Position numbers and translations under genes: made by a program. This document shows positions 7,845-15,071 of a stretch of 50,830 nt of DNA, piece after piece (positions within the stretch are counted from its first letter, which is position 1; the number at the start of each line of letters is the position of its first letter). The DNA comes from Prevotella sp. (GTDB lineage: Bacteria; Bacteroidota; Bacteroidia; Bacteroidales; Bacteroidaceae), in the NCBI GenBank assembly GCA_015060485.1, contig SUYI01000026.1, positions 1 to 50,830 on the forward strand, read 5' to 3'. The notes beneath the pieces were generated by a model. That model worked only from the letters and a program-made list of their open reading frames with translations. It was not told where the DNA came from and did no database searches.

Positions 7845-8762
7845 ATGATTAAGAAATCATTTATTTTTCTTGCATCAATCCTGTTGATGCTGTTGTGTGT
7901 TGTTTTTGCCTGTGAGAAGGCTATCATCCCTGACGAAGAAGACAATGCAGTGGGCGATGTCGAAGGCAACCTGCGGGTGACCGTATATAGGATAGGCAAG
8001 ACACCCTTCGAGACCTTTACCCGTGGTGCAGCCGCTGGTGCTACGCGTGGTTCAGTGACGGCCTCTGAGTCAGGCCTCTTGCGCTTGAGCTTTGCTATTT
8101 ATGATATACAAGGTACGCGCGTAAAACAGATCAACCAAACCTCCAGCAATGGCAGTTTCGGCACGGCCTCGTTCCAGTTGGAGCCCGGCACCTACCAACT
8201 GGTCGTCGTGGGTCATAGCAGCAATGGCAACCCCACGATGACCGACCTCGGTAAGATACAGTTTAAGAACAACCAGGGCTTCAGCGACACTTTCCTGTAT
8301 TACAGCGACGAGGTGGTAGTCACCGAGGAGTCCCAGGAGCTCGCGGTATCCCTCGAGCGCATCGTGTCCATGTGTCGCTTTGTGCTTACCGACGACTATC
8401 CTGCCGATGTCGCTCAGATGCGCTTCCAGTACAAGGGCGGCAGTGGAGCCTTCAATGCTGCCACGGGTCTGGGCAGTGTCAACAGCACGCAGACCCTGTA
8501 CTTCGATGCTGCCGAGGGCCAGAAGCAGTTCGACCTGTACACCTTCCTGCACGACGACGAGGGCACCATTCACCTCCTGGTGACGGCGTACGATGCCGAC
8601 GATAACATCCTCCAGGAGCGCGAGTTCGATGTTCCCATGGAGCGCGACCATATCACATGGCTCACGGGAGCCTTCTTCAGTGGCTCCGGTACTCCGTCGT
8701 CCACCACCATCACAGTGACGGTCAACACCGACTGGTCCGGCGAGACCCACCTGACGTTCTAG
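7845..8762 (+). CDS. FimB/Mfa2-like lipoprotein, tandem paralogue
   Basis: 305 residues from ATG 7845, which follows GGAGG at 7832-7836 by 8 bases; a longer frame begins at 7830. The signal sequence MIKKSFIFLASILLMLLCVV ends at a Cys in FACEKA. The body repeats the pattern of the upstream gene: LEPGTYQLVVVGHSS, LERIVSMCRFVLTDDYPADV, FNAATGLGSVNS and MERDHITWLTGAFF. Probably co-transcribed with its paralogue and displayed at the outer membrane. Its exact part in fimbria or surface assembly cannot be read from sequence. GC content is clearly higher than in the accessory block to the left. Confidence 0.7.
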   Translation: MIKKSFIFLASILLMLLCVVFACEKAIIPDEEDNAVGDVEGNLRVTVYRIGKTPFETFTRGAAAGATRGSVTASESGLLRLSFAIYDIQGTRVKQINQTSSNGSFGTASFQLEPGTYQLVVVGHSSNGNPTMTDLGKIQFKNNQGFSDTFLYYSDEVVVTEESQELAVSLERIVSMCRFVLTDDYPADVAQMRFQYKGGSGAFNAATGLGSVNSTQTLYFDAAEGQKQFDLYTFLHDDEGTIHLLVTAYDADDNILQEREFDVPMERDHITWLTGAFFSGSGTPSSTTITVTVNTDWSGETHLTF

Positions 8763-8917
8763 ACACTGACCGGGACGGGTTCTTTGTTGGTTAACGAAAG
8801 GCAATTAGCTTGGGCCCGTCCCATATTTTTGGGATTCCGAAAATGGACGAAAAGGCGAAAAGAACAAAAAAGATTTTTCCACTTTATGGAATGGGGGATA
8901 CCCCCAAACCCCATATT

Positions 8918-8946
8918 GTTCTTTCTTTCGGCGCGAAAGAAAGAAC
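8918..8946. repeat. Perfect 13-bp inverted repeat, 3-base loop
   Basis: GTTCTTTCTTTCG (8918-8930) and its exact complement CGAAAGAAAGAAC (8934-8946) flank GCG. There is no T run after it, so it is more like a dispersed palindromic repeat than an intrinsic terminator. Confidence 0.75.
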
Positions 8947-8960
8947 TAAAGAAAGCATCC

Positions 8961-8992
8961 ACCCTCACCAAGCCTCTCCCTATATGGAGAGG
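8961..8992. repeat. REP-like hairpin (intergenic copy of the CTCACC..CCTCTCC family)
   Basis: CCCTCACC followed by CCTCTCC (8973-8979), a 6-base loop and GGAGAGG (8986-8992). It resembles the elements found in frame in miaB, the MsbA-like gene and waaA, and here lies between genes. Confidence 0.55.
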
Positions 8993-9037
8993 ATGTAATT
9001 GATTCCGAGGGAAGACCCTCTCCATCAACTTTTTGGT

Positions 9038-9073
9038 AAGGTTCACAAAGCTTTCGCCCTACGGGTGAACCTT
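9038..9073. terminator. Hairpin at the 3' side of the OPT gene, possible terminator
   Basis: AAGGTTCAC (9038-9046) pairs with GTGAACCTT (9065-9073). On the plus strand it is followed by GCGTTTT, on the minus strand by A/T-mixed sequence. It lies between the converging lipoprotein and OPT transcription units. Confidence 0.45.
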
Positions 9074-9114
9074 GCGTTTTATATAAGCCGGGACGACGCG
9101 ATATGTGTGACTTT

Positions 9115-11094
9115 TTATGCTTGGGATGGTTTTGTGGCGCGGATGAAATAGAGGATGAGCAGGATGTAGGCTACGAGGGAGCAGAGCTCGGAGAGGGGAT
9201 TGGCCCACCAGGCACTGTAGTCGAACGAGATGCCCCCAAAGCGCAAGAGGGCACTGATGACTCCCATGAGCGCTCCACCGGCAATGAAACCCGAGGCAAT
9301 GAGGTTACCATGTTCACCACGGGCCTTGTTGACGGTCTCGTCCTTAGAACGGCTGGTGACATACCAGCTGATGGCTCCACCAATGACCAGCGGCACGTTG
9401 AGTTCCATGGGGATGAACATACCCAGGGCAAAGGCCAGGGCAGGCACCTTGCACAGCGTCAGCACCACGGCAATGACAGCACCAATGGCATACAACGGCC
9501 AGGGAGCCCCTACCCCATTCATCAACGGATCGATGACAGCAGCCATGGCATTGGCCTGAGGCGCAGCGAGGGTACCCGAGGCAAAGCCATAGGTCTCGTT
9601 GAGCAGCATCATGACACCACCTACGGTAGCTGCACTGACCAGCGTGCCCAGGAACTTCCACGTCTGTTGCTTGCGGGGCTCCGTGCCACACCAGTAACCA
9701 ATCTTCAGGTCGGTAATGAACGAGCCCGCCATCGAGAGGGCGGTACATACCACACCACCCATGATGAGAGCTGCCACCATGCCACCCGTGCCTTTCAGAC
9801 CTACAGCGACCATGACCACAGAGGCCAGGATGAGTGTCATCAGCGTCATGCCCGACACAGGATTCGAGCCCACAATGGCAATGGCATTCGCTGCCACAGT
9901 GGTAAAAAGGAAGGCGATGACGGCCGTGAGGATGATAGCCACAGCGGCAAAGAGCAGGTTGCCATCCATGACGCCAAACCAGAAGAACAGGAAGGTGAGG
10001 ATGAGGGTAACGATGGAGGCGATGGCAATGAAGCGGAAGGGGAGGTCGGCAGAGGAACCCGACACTGAAGTGCCGGGAACAGAGCCCTTGGTGGCGAGGC
10101 CTACGGCACTCTTGATGACGCCCCACGACTTGATGATGCCAATGATGCCTGCCATGGCAATGGCACCAATGCCAATCGATTTACCGTAAGAGGTGAAGAT
10201 TTGTTCGGGAGACATACCGCCCACAGCAGTTGTGATGGCGGGGTTCCAGTCGTTGAGCACCTCACCGCCAAAGAGCAGGGCCATGGCCGGCACTACGAGC
10301 CACCAGACGAAGAGCGAGCCCAACGTGATGATGAGGGCATAGCGGAAACCGATGATATAACCCAGACCCAGCACTGCTGCACCGGTGTTGTTCTTGAATA
10401 CGAGCTTGGCTTTCTCGGCCAAGTCGTCGCCATAGGGTATCATGCGCGAGGTGACGTTTTCGTTCCACCAGCCAAAGGTGGCCACGATGAAGTCATAGAG
10501 ACCGCCCACGAGGCCCGCAATGAGCAAGGGACGGGCCTGAGAGGACTGATGGTTGATGGCTGAAGGCTGAGAGGAACCCGACGGAGAACCGTCGGGCACG
10601 GTGGCTGAAGTGGCTGGAGAACCGCCATCAGCGGGAGATTCAGAGGCGCCACTTTTGAGGACCTGGGTGGTGGCGGTGGCTTCAGGGAAGGGGAACTGTT
10701 CCTGCGGAGCCTCGACGAAATAACGACGGAAGGGAATGAGGAACAGGATGCCCAAGACGCCACCTAACAGGGAGGCGATGAAGATCTTCAGGAAGTCGGC
10801 ACTCATCTCGGGATACTTCGCCTGCAGGATATAGATGGCAGGAAGGGTAAAGATGGCGCCAGCAACCACAGCACCTGAACAGGCACCAATGGACTGGATG
10901 ATGACGTTTTCGCGCAGGGCATTGCTGCGCTTGGCAGCAGCAGAGACACCGACAGCGATGATGGCAATGGGAATGGCAGCTTCGAACACCTGACCGACCT
11001 TCAGGCCCAGGTAGGCAGCAGCTGCAGAAAACAGGACAGCCATGAGGACGCCCCATGTCACTGACCATGCGTTGACTTCTGATTTCTGTTTCAT
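9115..11094 (-). CDS. OPT-family oligopeptide transporter
   Basis: 659 residues with about 14-16 hydrophobic segments across the whole length. The opening (NAWSVTWGVLMAVLFSAAAAYLGLKVGQVFEAAIP, residues about 8-42) and ALRENVIIQSIGACSG are typical of bacterial OPT transporters, which import peptides or metal-chelate complexes across the inner membrane with proton coupling. Residues about 150-185, in a loop after FPFPEATATTQVLKSG, are a low-complexity S/P/G/A insertion encoded by hairpin repeats and a 7-bp tandem array (10543-10604); the rest looks intact. The gene follows patB by 12 bases on the same strand and is probably in its operon, which would couple peptide uptake to cysteine or cystathionine breakdown. 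Confidence 0.9.
   Translation of the reverse strand: MKQKSEVNAWSVTWGVLMAVLFSAAAAYLGLKVGQVFEAAIPIAIIAVGVSAAAKRSNALRENVIIQSIGACSGAVVAGAIFTLPAIYILQAKYPEMSADFLKIFIASLLGGVLGILFLIPFRRYFVEAPQEQFPFPEATATTQVLKSGASESPADGGSPATSATVPDGSPSGSSQPSAINHQSSQARPLLIAGLVGGLYDFIVATFGWWNENVTSRMIPYGDDLAEKAKLVFKNNTGAAVLGLGYIIGFRYALIITLGSLFVWWLVVPAMALLFGGEVLNDWNPAITTAVGGMSPEQIFTSYGKSIGIGAIAMAGIIGIIKSWGVIKSAVGLATKGSVPGTSVSGSSADLPFRFIAIASIVTLILTFLFFWFGVMDGNLLFAAVAIILTAVIAFLFTTVAANAIAIVGSNPVSGMTLMTLILASVVMVAVGLKGTGGMVAALIMGGVVCTALSMAGSFITDLKIGYWCGTEPRKQQTWKFLGTLVSAATVGGVMMLLNETYGFASGTLAAPQANAMAAVIDPLMNGVGAPWPLYAIGAVIAVVLTLCKVPALAFALGMFIPMELNVPLVIGGAISWYVTSRSKDETVNKARGEHGNLIASGFIAGGALMGVISALLRFGGISFDYSAWWANPLSELCSLVAYILLILYFIRATKPSQA
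10543..10570. repeat. 7-bp tandem array inside the OPT gene
   Basis: Four heptamers on the plus strand: GGACTGA, TGGTTGA, TGGCTGA, AGGCTGA. They lie in frame in the loop insertion of the OPT transporter and encode part of its Q/S/N-rich stretch. Confidence 0.8.
10577..10604. repeat. Hairpin repeat of the patB type inside the OPT gene
   Basis: CCCGACGG (10577-10584), loop AGAA, CCGTCGGG (10589-10596), then CACGGTGG. The stem differs from the patB copies, but the layout and the trailing CACnGTGG are the same. Confidence 0.7.
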
Positions 11095-11106
11095 ATTGTT
11101 ATGGGG

Positions 11107-12660
11107 TTAATGGTTATTAGACCCAGCGACAGAATCGCTGGGCACAGTGGAGGAAGACCCAGCGACAGAATCGCGGGGCACAGTGCAGGAAGACCCAGCG
11201 ACAGAACCGCTGGGCACAGTGCAGGAAGGCCCAGCGGGAGAATCGCTGGGCACAGTAAGCTGGGCAATACGCTGGAGGGCCTCCATGAGGAGGGGGCGGG
11301 GACAGGCGATGTTGATACGCACATAGCCCTCGCCAGAGACGGGGCCATACATCGTGCCAGGGTTCAGCCAGACGCCGGTTTGCTGGAGGAGGTGGGAGCA
11401 ATACGTTTCGACAGAATCGAAACGCACAGTGGCGGGAGACCCAGCGGGAGAACTGCTGGGAACAGTAGAGGGAGACCCAGCGGCAAAACCGCTGGGAACA
11501 ATGACTGCAGAGACGTCGACCCAGACGAGGTAGGTGCCTTCCATAGGCATGACGCGCCATTGGGGGAGATGCTGTGCGACAAAATCGCACAGCACAGTGT
11601 AGTTGTCCCAGATATAGAGGTTGAGGGCGTCGATCCATTCCTCGCTGTCGTTATAGGCGGCCTTCACGGCCTCTGGGGCAAAGGGATTGACGTCGCACAC
11701 CTCGTTGATATTGATGGCGCGGTCCAGACGCCGACGTGTTTCGGCATCCTGACAGATGATGTTGGCCATCTGGAGGCCTGCGATGTTAAACGACTTCGAG
11801 GGGGAATTCAGGATGATGGCATCAGGATCCACCGTACCCATGGGGACGAAGGTATGACCGGGCATGATGAGTTCGCAGTGGATCTCATCGCTGACGATGC
11901 GCACATGGTGCTGGTGGCAGATGTCAGCCATGTGCTGCAGTTCCTCGCGGGTCCAGACGCGACCTGTGGGGTTGTGAGGGTTACAGAGCAGGAAGACGGT
12001 GGTTTTTTCGTCAGCGCAGAGGGATTCAAAGGAGGGCCAATCGATGGAGAAACGGTTATTGTCGCGGGGGAACCGCGACAGGCGGGAATCGACCTGAGGG
12101 CCGTTGTCGCGGGGGAACCGCAACACACTCTCGGCGACTTCGCAGCCGTTGTTACGGATGCTGGAGAAGAAGCAGTTGTAGTCGGGAGAGAGGATGAGGA
12201 CCTTCTCGCCGGGCATGGTGAGGGCCTTGATGGCTACAGACATGGCGGGGACCACGCCTGTGGTGTAGAGGATCCACTCGCGCTGGATGTGCCACTGGTG
12301 GCGACGCTGGAACCACGAGATGACGGCTTCGTAATAGTCATCCTGGACATGGGTATAGCCAAAGACGGGGTGCTGTGCACGACGCTTGATGGCCTCCTGA
12401 ATGGCAGGGGCTACCGCAAAGTCCATGTCGGCTACCCAGAGGGGAATGAGGGGGAGAGAAGAAACCGCCTGAGAGGCGGTCCCAGCGGCAGAACCGCTGG
12501 GCACAGTGGATGCAGGGGAGAACCCTGCGGCAGAGCCGCTGGGCACAGTGGATGCAGGGGAGAACCCAGCGGCAAAACCGCTGGGCACAGTGGACAGAGA
12601 ATCCCATTTGACACAGCCAGTGCCACGGCGGTCGATGATTTTATCGAAATCGTATTTCAT
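11107..12660 (-). CDS. PatB/MalY-type C-S lyase (PLP aminotransferase fold) expanded by repeats
   Basis: 517 residues against about 390 usual for the family. Core features: LPLWVADMDFAVAPAIQEAI near the N-terminus, LLCNPHNPTGRVW, IVSDEIHCEL and the PLP lysine in SPSKSFNIAGLQ. Such enzymes cleave cystathionine or cysteine conjugates. Four blocks do not belong to the fold and are encoded by hairpin repeats: an N-terminal 42-bp triple (12481-12594), a 45-bp pair (about 12047-12124), a 36-bp triple (11404-11511) and a C-terminal 36-bp quadruple (11122-11265). All keep the frame, so the protein gains about 120 residues with xVPSGSAAGxSx-type units. Whether activity survives is unknown; the catalytic motifs are intact. 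Confidence 0.88.
   Translation of the reverse strand: MKYDFDKIIDRRGTGCVKWDSLSTVPSGFAAGFSPASTVPSGSAAGFSPASTVPSGSAAGTASQAVSSLPLIPLWVADMDFAVAPAIQEAIKRRAQHPVFGYTHVQDDYYEAVISWFQRRHQWHIQREWILYTTGVVPAMSVAIKALTMPGEKVLILSPDYNCFFSSIRNNGCEVAESVLRFPRDNGPQVDSRLSRFPRDNNRFSIDWPSFESLCADEKTTVFLLCNPHNPTGRVWTREELQHMADICHQHHVRIVSDEIHCELIMPGHTFVPMGTVDPDAIILNSPSKSFNIAGLQMANIICQDAETRRRLDRAININEVCDVNPFAPEAVKAAYNDSEEWIDALNLYIWDNYTVLCDFVAQHLPQWRVMPMEGTYLVWVDVSAVIVPSGFAAGSPSTVPSSSPAGSPATVRFDSVETYCSHLLQQTGVWLNPGTMYGPVSGEGYVRINIACPRPLLMEALQRIAQLTVPSDSPAGPSCTVPSGSVAGSSCTVPRDSVAGSSSTVPSDSVAGSNNH
11122..11265. repeat. Four 36-bp hairpin repeats at the 3' end of patB
   Basis: Units start at 11122, 11158, 11194 and 11230, exactly 36 bases apart. 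Each has a CCCAGCG-type left arm, a GAnAGAATC-type loop region, a right arm ending in GGG and the tail CACAGT. Each translates as 12 codons of the kind TVPSDSVAGSSS on the minus strand. Confidence 0.9.
11404..11511. repeat. Three 36-bp hairpin repeats in the middle of patB, one with an exchanged stem
   Basis: Units start at 11404, 11440 and 11476. Units two and three have CCCAGCGG-type stems. The first has CGTTTCG paired with CGAAACG at the same place, while the trailing CACAGTGGCGGGAGA is kept, so the stem sequence changed on both sides while pairing was preserved. Confidence 0.85.
11572..11600. repeat. Diverged hairpin of the patB family in apparently native coding sequence
   Basis: CTGTGCGA, loop CAAAA, TCGCACAG, then CACAGTG. 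It keeps the loop and tail of the 36-bp units but encodes NYTVLCDFVAQHL-type sequence that fits the normal enzyme. It may be an old copy or a chance match. Confidence 0.45.
12047..12124. repeat. Pair of 45-bp hairpin repeats in patB
   Basis: GTCGCGGGGGAACCGC occurs at 12061 and 12106, 45 bases apart; the first copy closes perfectly as GTCGCGG/CCGCGAC around GGGAA. They encode two RFPRDN units in frame. Confidence 0.75.
12481..12594. repeat. Three 42-bp hairpin repeats near the 5' end of patB
   Basis: Units start at 12481, 12523 and 12565. Each contains CCCAGCGG (or CCCTGCGG), a 5-base loop, CCGCTGGG, CACAGTGGA and the spacer TGCAGGGGAGAA. The period of 42 bases equals 14 codons, giving tandem VPSGSAAGFSPAST-like peptides. 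Confidence 0.9.
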
Positions 12661-12670
12661 TTATTTACAA

Positions 12671-12697
12671 ACACGGATTACACGGATGAAACGGATA
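12671..12697. repeat. 9-bp tandem array upstream of patB
   Basis: Three nonamers: ACACGGATT, ACACGGATG, AAACGGATA. They lie between the patB start and the 3' end of the DUF3737 gene. Confidence 0.75.
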
Positions 12698-12704
12698 AAC
12701 ATTT

Positions 12705-12767
12705 ACTTCTTCCATCTTACTTCTTCCATCTTACTTCTTCCATCTTACTTCTTCCCTCTGACTTCGA
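12705..12767. repeat. Nine-unit 7-bp array covering the end of the DUF3737 gene
   Basis: ACTTCTT and CCATCTT alternate seven times, then CCCTCTG and ACTTCGA follow. The array supplies the last codons (RGKK) and the TAA stop (12745-12747) of the DUF3737 gene on the minus strand. Confidence 0.9.
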
Positions 12768-13596
12768 TGAGGCAGTCGTTGGGTTGGCGGACGTGGGAAT
12801 CGATGGTGATGGAGCCAATGCTGTCGGCGACGATATGACCAGAGGTGGGGTTCTTGATGTTCTCGATATGTCCACGGATGTCAGCCTGGACCGTAGAATA
12901 CTCAAAGACACGGTCGCACGACTTGTCGAAGGTGCAGTTTTCGAGCACGAGGTTATCGGTATAGCATAGCAGTTGCTCGCCCGTCAGGTGACAGTTCACC
13001 AGACGTACATTCTTCGAGTGCCAGCCCAGGTATTCGCCATCGAGGTCGGAGTCGTAAACCGTGACATTCTCGCACTCCCAGAAGGAGTCCTTGGTAAGGA
13101 TCTTGGCATGGTGCACCTCGACATTCTTGCAGTACTGGAAGACGTACTTCGCATCGCTGTTCAGGCCGTCGACATAGATGTTCTCGCTGAACATAAAGGG
13201 ATAGGTGCCCCCATGGAGGGTGACATTCTTCAGGCGCAGGTCCTTGATTTTCCAGAAGGTCTCGTCGGCATCGGTGATATTGACATCCTCAAGTTCTACG
13301 TTATGCATCTCGCGAAAGAACTTCGGGCCATCGATGCGACAACGACGCATCACCAGGTCGTTGGTATACCAGATGGCCGAGCGCGAGCCCACCGCAAAGT
13401 AGCAGTCCTCGATGAGGGCGCCATCGACATGCCACCAGGGATACTTGCCATAGAAGCGGCAATCAGCGGCCTGCATGTTCTGGCACTGTTTAATACCACT
13501 CTCGCCATCGGTGATGATGACATTCTCGAGGCGGAGGTCATGGGTGGCAAAAAGCGGGCGTTCGCCGCCAAATTCCTTATTCTTTATCAGTTCCAT
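12745..13596 (-). CDS. DUF3737 family protein (right-handed beta-helix-like)
   Basis: 283 residues, intact. The sequence is a run of short repeats of the type xxLxxENVxITDxxx and xNVxLVNCHLTGEQLLCYTD, which form a parallel beta-helix rung pattern typical of DUF3737 (FGGERPLFATHDLRLENVII at the start is characteristic). No signal peptide, so it is probably cytoplasmic. Function is unknown for the family. The C-terminal codons and stop come from a 7-bp tandem array, so the exact end may vary between strains. The gene is divergent from miaB, with overlapping promoters in the 73-base spacer. Confidence 0.88.
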   Translation of the reverse strand: MELIKNKEFGGERPLFATHDLRLENVIITDGESGIKQCQNMQAADCRFYGKYPWWHVDGALIEDCYFAVGSRSAIWYTNDLVMRRCRIDGPKFFREMHNVELEDVNITDADETFWKIKDLRLKNVTLHGGTYPFMFSENIYVDGLNSDAKYVFQYCKNVEVHHAKILTKDSFWECENVTVYDSDLDGEYLGWHSKNVRLVNCHLTGEQLLCYTDNLVLENCTFDKSCDRVFEYSTVQADIRGHIENIKNPTSGHIVADSIGSITIDSHVRQPNDCLIEVRGKK

Positions 13597-13620
13597 ATGT
13601 TAATATTTCTGTTTTGCCTG

Positions 13621-13628
13621 CAAAGATA
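13621..13628 (-). promoter_or_regulatory. -7 box (TATCTTTG) of the DUF3737 gene
   Basis: Minus-strand TATCTTTG 24 bases upstream of the ATG at 13596. It lies within 14 bases of the divergent miaB -7 box, so the two promoters must share DNA. Confidence 0.65.
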
Positions 13629-13641
13629 AGAAAATAATTTG

Positions 13642-13649
13642 TAATTTTG
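13642..13649 (+). promoter_or_regulatory. -7 box (TAATTTTG) of miaB
   Basis: TAATTTTG followed by CACCC, 20 bases upstream of the miaB ATG at 13670; a TTTTG at 13612-13616 is a possible -33 element with long spacing. Confidence 0.6.
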
Positions 13650-13669
13650 CACCCGAAAAGAAGAAAAAT

Positions 13670-15034
13670 ATGAAGAAACTGTATATTGAAACATATGGTT
13701 GCCAGATGAATGTGGCAGACTCAGAGGTCGTGGCCTCAGTGATGCAGATGGCAGGCTACGAAACCACAGAAATGCTGGACGAGGCAGATGCCGTATTCCT
13801 GAACACCTGTTCCGTACGCGACAATGCCGAGCAGAAAATCTATCACCGTCTGGAGGCACTTAACGGTGAAAAGGTAAAAAGGTTAAAAGGTAAAAAAGAC
13901 CTGACACATAATCCACTCATCATCGGTGTGCTGGGTTGTATGGCAGAGCGCGTGAAAGAAGAGTTGCTGGAGCACCACCACTGTGACTTGGTGGCCGGTC
14001 CTGATGCCTATCTGTCGCTGCCCGACCTCATTGCACAGGCAGAGACTGGTCATAAGGCCATGAATATCGAGCTCTCGACCAGCGAGACCTATCGCGACGT
14101 AGTACCCCAGCGCATAGGTCTGGGGCACAAGATAGGCGGTTTTGTCAGCATCATGCGAGGCTGCAACAATTTCTGCCACTACTGTATCGTACCCTACACC
14201 CGAGGCCGTGAGCGTTCACGCGATGTAGAGAGCATATTAAGAGAGGTACGCGACCTGCGTGACAGAGGCTTTAAGGAAGTCACCCTGCTGGGGCAGAATG
14301 TGAACAGCTATCGAAGCCTCACCCCCCGCCCTCTCCAAGGGGAGAGGGAGCTAAAGTTCCCTGAGTTACTGAGACTTGTGGCGGAGGAGGTGCCAGAGAT
14401 GCGGGTGCGTTTTACCACGAGTCATCCGAAGGACATGAGCGACGAGACCCTGCAGGTCATTGCCGAGATGCCCAACGTGTGCAAGCACATCCATCTGCCC
14501 GTACAGAGTGGTTCAGACCGCATCCTGAAACTCATGAACCGCAAATACACCCGCGAATGGTATCTGGACCGCGTTGCAGCTATCCGCAGGATTATCCCTG
14601 ACTGTGGTCTGTCGACAGACATCTTCGTGGGCTACCACAGTGAGACCGAGGAAGACCACCAGTTGTCGCTGAGTCTGATGCGCGAGGTGGGATATGATTC
14701 GGCCTTTATGTTTAAATACTCGGAGCGTCCCGGTACCTATGCCTCAAAGCACCTGCCCGATGATGTCCCCGAAGAGGAGAAGATCCGTCGGTTGAACGAA
14801 CTCATCGCCCTGCAGACAGATATTTCAGCCCAGCAGAACAAGAAAGATGAGGGCAAGGAGTTTGATGTGCTCGTAGAGGGTTTCTCGAAGCGTAGTCGCG
14901 AACAACTCTGCGGACGTACAGAGCAGAACAAGATGGTGGTGTTCCCCAAGGCCGGACATCATATCGGTGAAACCGTCAAGGTGCGCATCATTGGCTCGAC
15001 CAGCGCCACACTCTTAGGAGATGTTGTTGGTTAA
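13670..15034 (+). CDS. miaB: tRNA-2-methylthio-N6-dimethylallyladenosine synthase
   Basis: 454 residues. MiaB is a radical-SAM methylthiotransferase that modifies i6A37 of tRNAs reading UNN codons. The auxiliary-cluster cysteines are in YGCQMN, LNTCSVRD and GVLGCMAER; the radical-SAM CxxxCxxC is in CNNFCHYCIVPYTRGR (about residue 164); a TRAM domain closes the protein. Two segments are foreign: an 8-bp tandem array at 13864-13895 gives VKRLKGKK, and a REP-like hairpin at 14316-14352 gives SLTPRPLQGEREL between LGQNVNSYR and FPELLRLV. Both keep the frame and lie in surface loops. The stop lies in another 7-bp array that continues toward the ABC gene. Confidence 0.95.
   Translation: MKKLYIETYGCQMNVADSEVVASVMQMAGYETTEMLDEADAVFLNTCSVRDNAEQKIYHRLEALNGEKVKRLKGKKDLTHNPLIIGVLGCMAERVKEELLEHHHCDLVAGPDAYLSLPDLIAQAETGHKAMNIELSTSETYRDVVPQRIGLGHKIGGFVSIMRGCNNFCHYCIVPYTRGRERSRDVESILREVRDLRDRGFKEVTLLGQNVNSYRSLTPRPLQGERELKFPELLRLVAEEVPEMRVRFTTSHPKDMSDETLQVIAEMPNVCKHIHLPVQSGSDRILKLMNRKYTREWYLDRVAAIRRIIPDCGLSTDIFVGYHSETEEDHQLSLSLMREVGYDSAFMFKYSERPGTYASKHLPDDVPEEEKIRRLNELIALQTDISAQQNKKDEGKEFDVLVEGFSKRSREQLCGRTEQNKMVVFPKAGHHIGETVKVRIIGSTSATLLGDVVG
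13864..13895. repeat. 8-bp tandem array inside miaB
   Basis: CGGTGAAA, AGGTAAAA, AGGTTAAA, AGGTAAAA. The unit AGGTAAAA recurs at 42306-42337 in a different gene. Confidence 0.75.
14316..14352. repeat. REP-like hairpin inserted in frame in miaB
   Basis: AGCCTCACCCCCCG leads into CCCTCTCC (14329-14336), loop AAGG, and GGAGAGGG (14341-14348). It is translated as SLTPRPLQGEREL. Confidence 0.85.
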
Positions 15035-15065
15035 GGGTTCATGGTTAAAGGTTAATGGTTAAAAA
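15024..15065. repeat. 7-bp array across the miaB stop
   Basis: TTGTTGG, TTAAGGG, TTCATGG, TTAAAGG, TTAATGG, TTAAAAA: six heptamers in perfect phase. The miaB stop TAA (15032-15034) is part of the second unit and the array ends 6 bases before the next ATG. Confidence 0.9.
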
Positions 15066-15071
15066 GAAAGC

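Larger units (their letters stand above)
8763..9114. other. Intergenic region rich in inverted repeats
   Basis: About 350 bases with no supportable gene between two convergent transcription units. It contains a 13-bp perfect hairpin (8918-8946), a CCTCTCC/GGAGAGG hairpin of the same kind as the in-gene REP-like elements (8973-8992), a GGGGG/CCCCC inverted repeat near 8894-8905 and a 9-bp stem at 9038-9073. It looks like a cluster of dispersed intergenic repeats plus terminators. Confidence 0.6.

Noticed and set aside
8784..9046. Several 60-95 codon frames on both strands in the 8763-9114 gap
   Set aside because: They are translations of inverted repeats and overlap each other on both strands; such frames recur as spurious small proteins in this group.
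9103..10068. A 321-codon plus-strand frame opposite the OPT transporter
   Set aside because: It is antisense to clear membrane helices of the OPT gene and has a D/G/H/E-rich shadow composition.
11101..12969. A 622-codon open frame on the plus strand across patB and the 3' end of the DUF3737 gene
   Set aside because: It is the reverse of two clearly recognisable minus-strand genes; its openness comes from repeats without stop codons and from GC-rich codon use.
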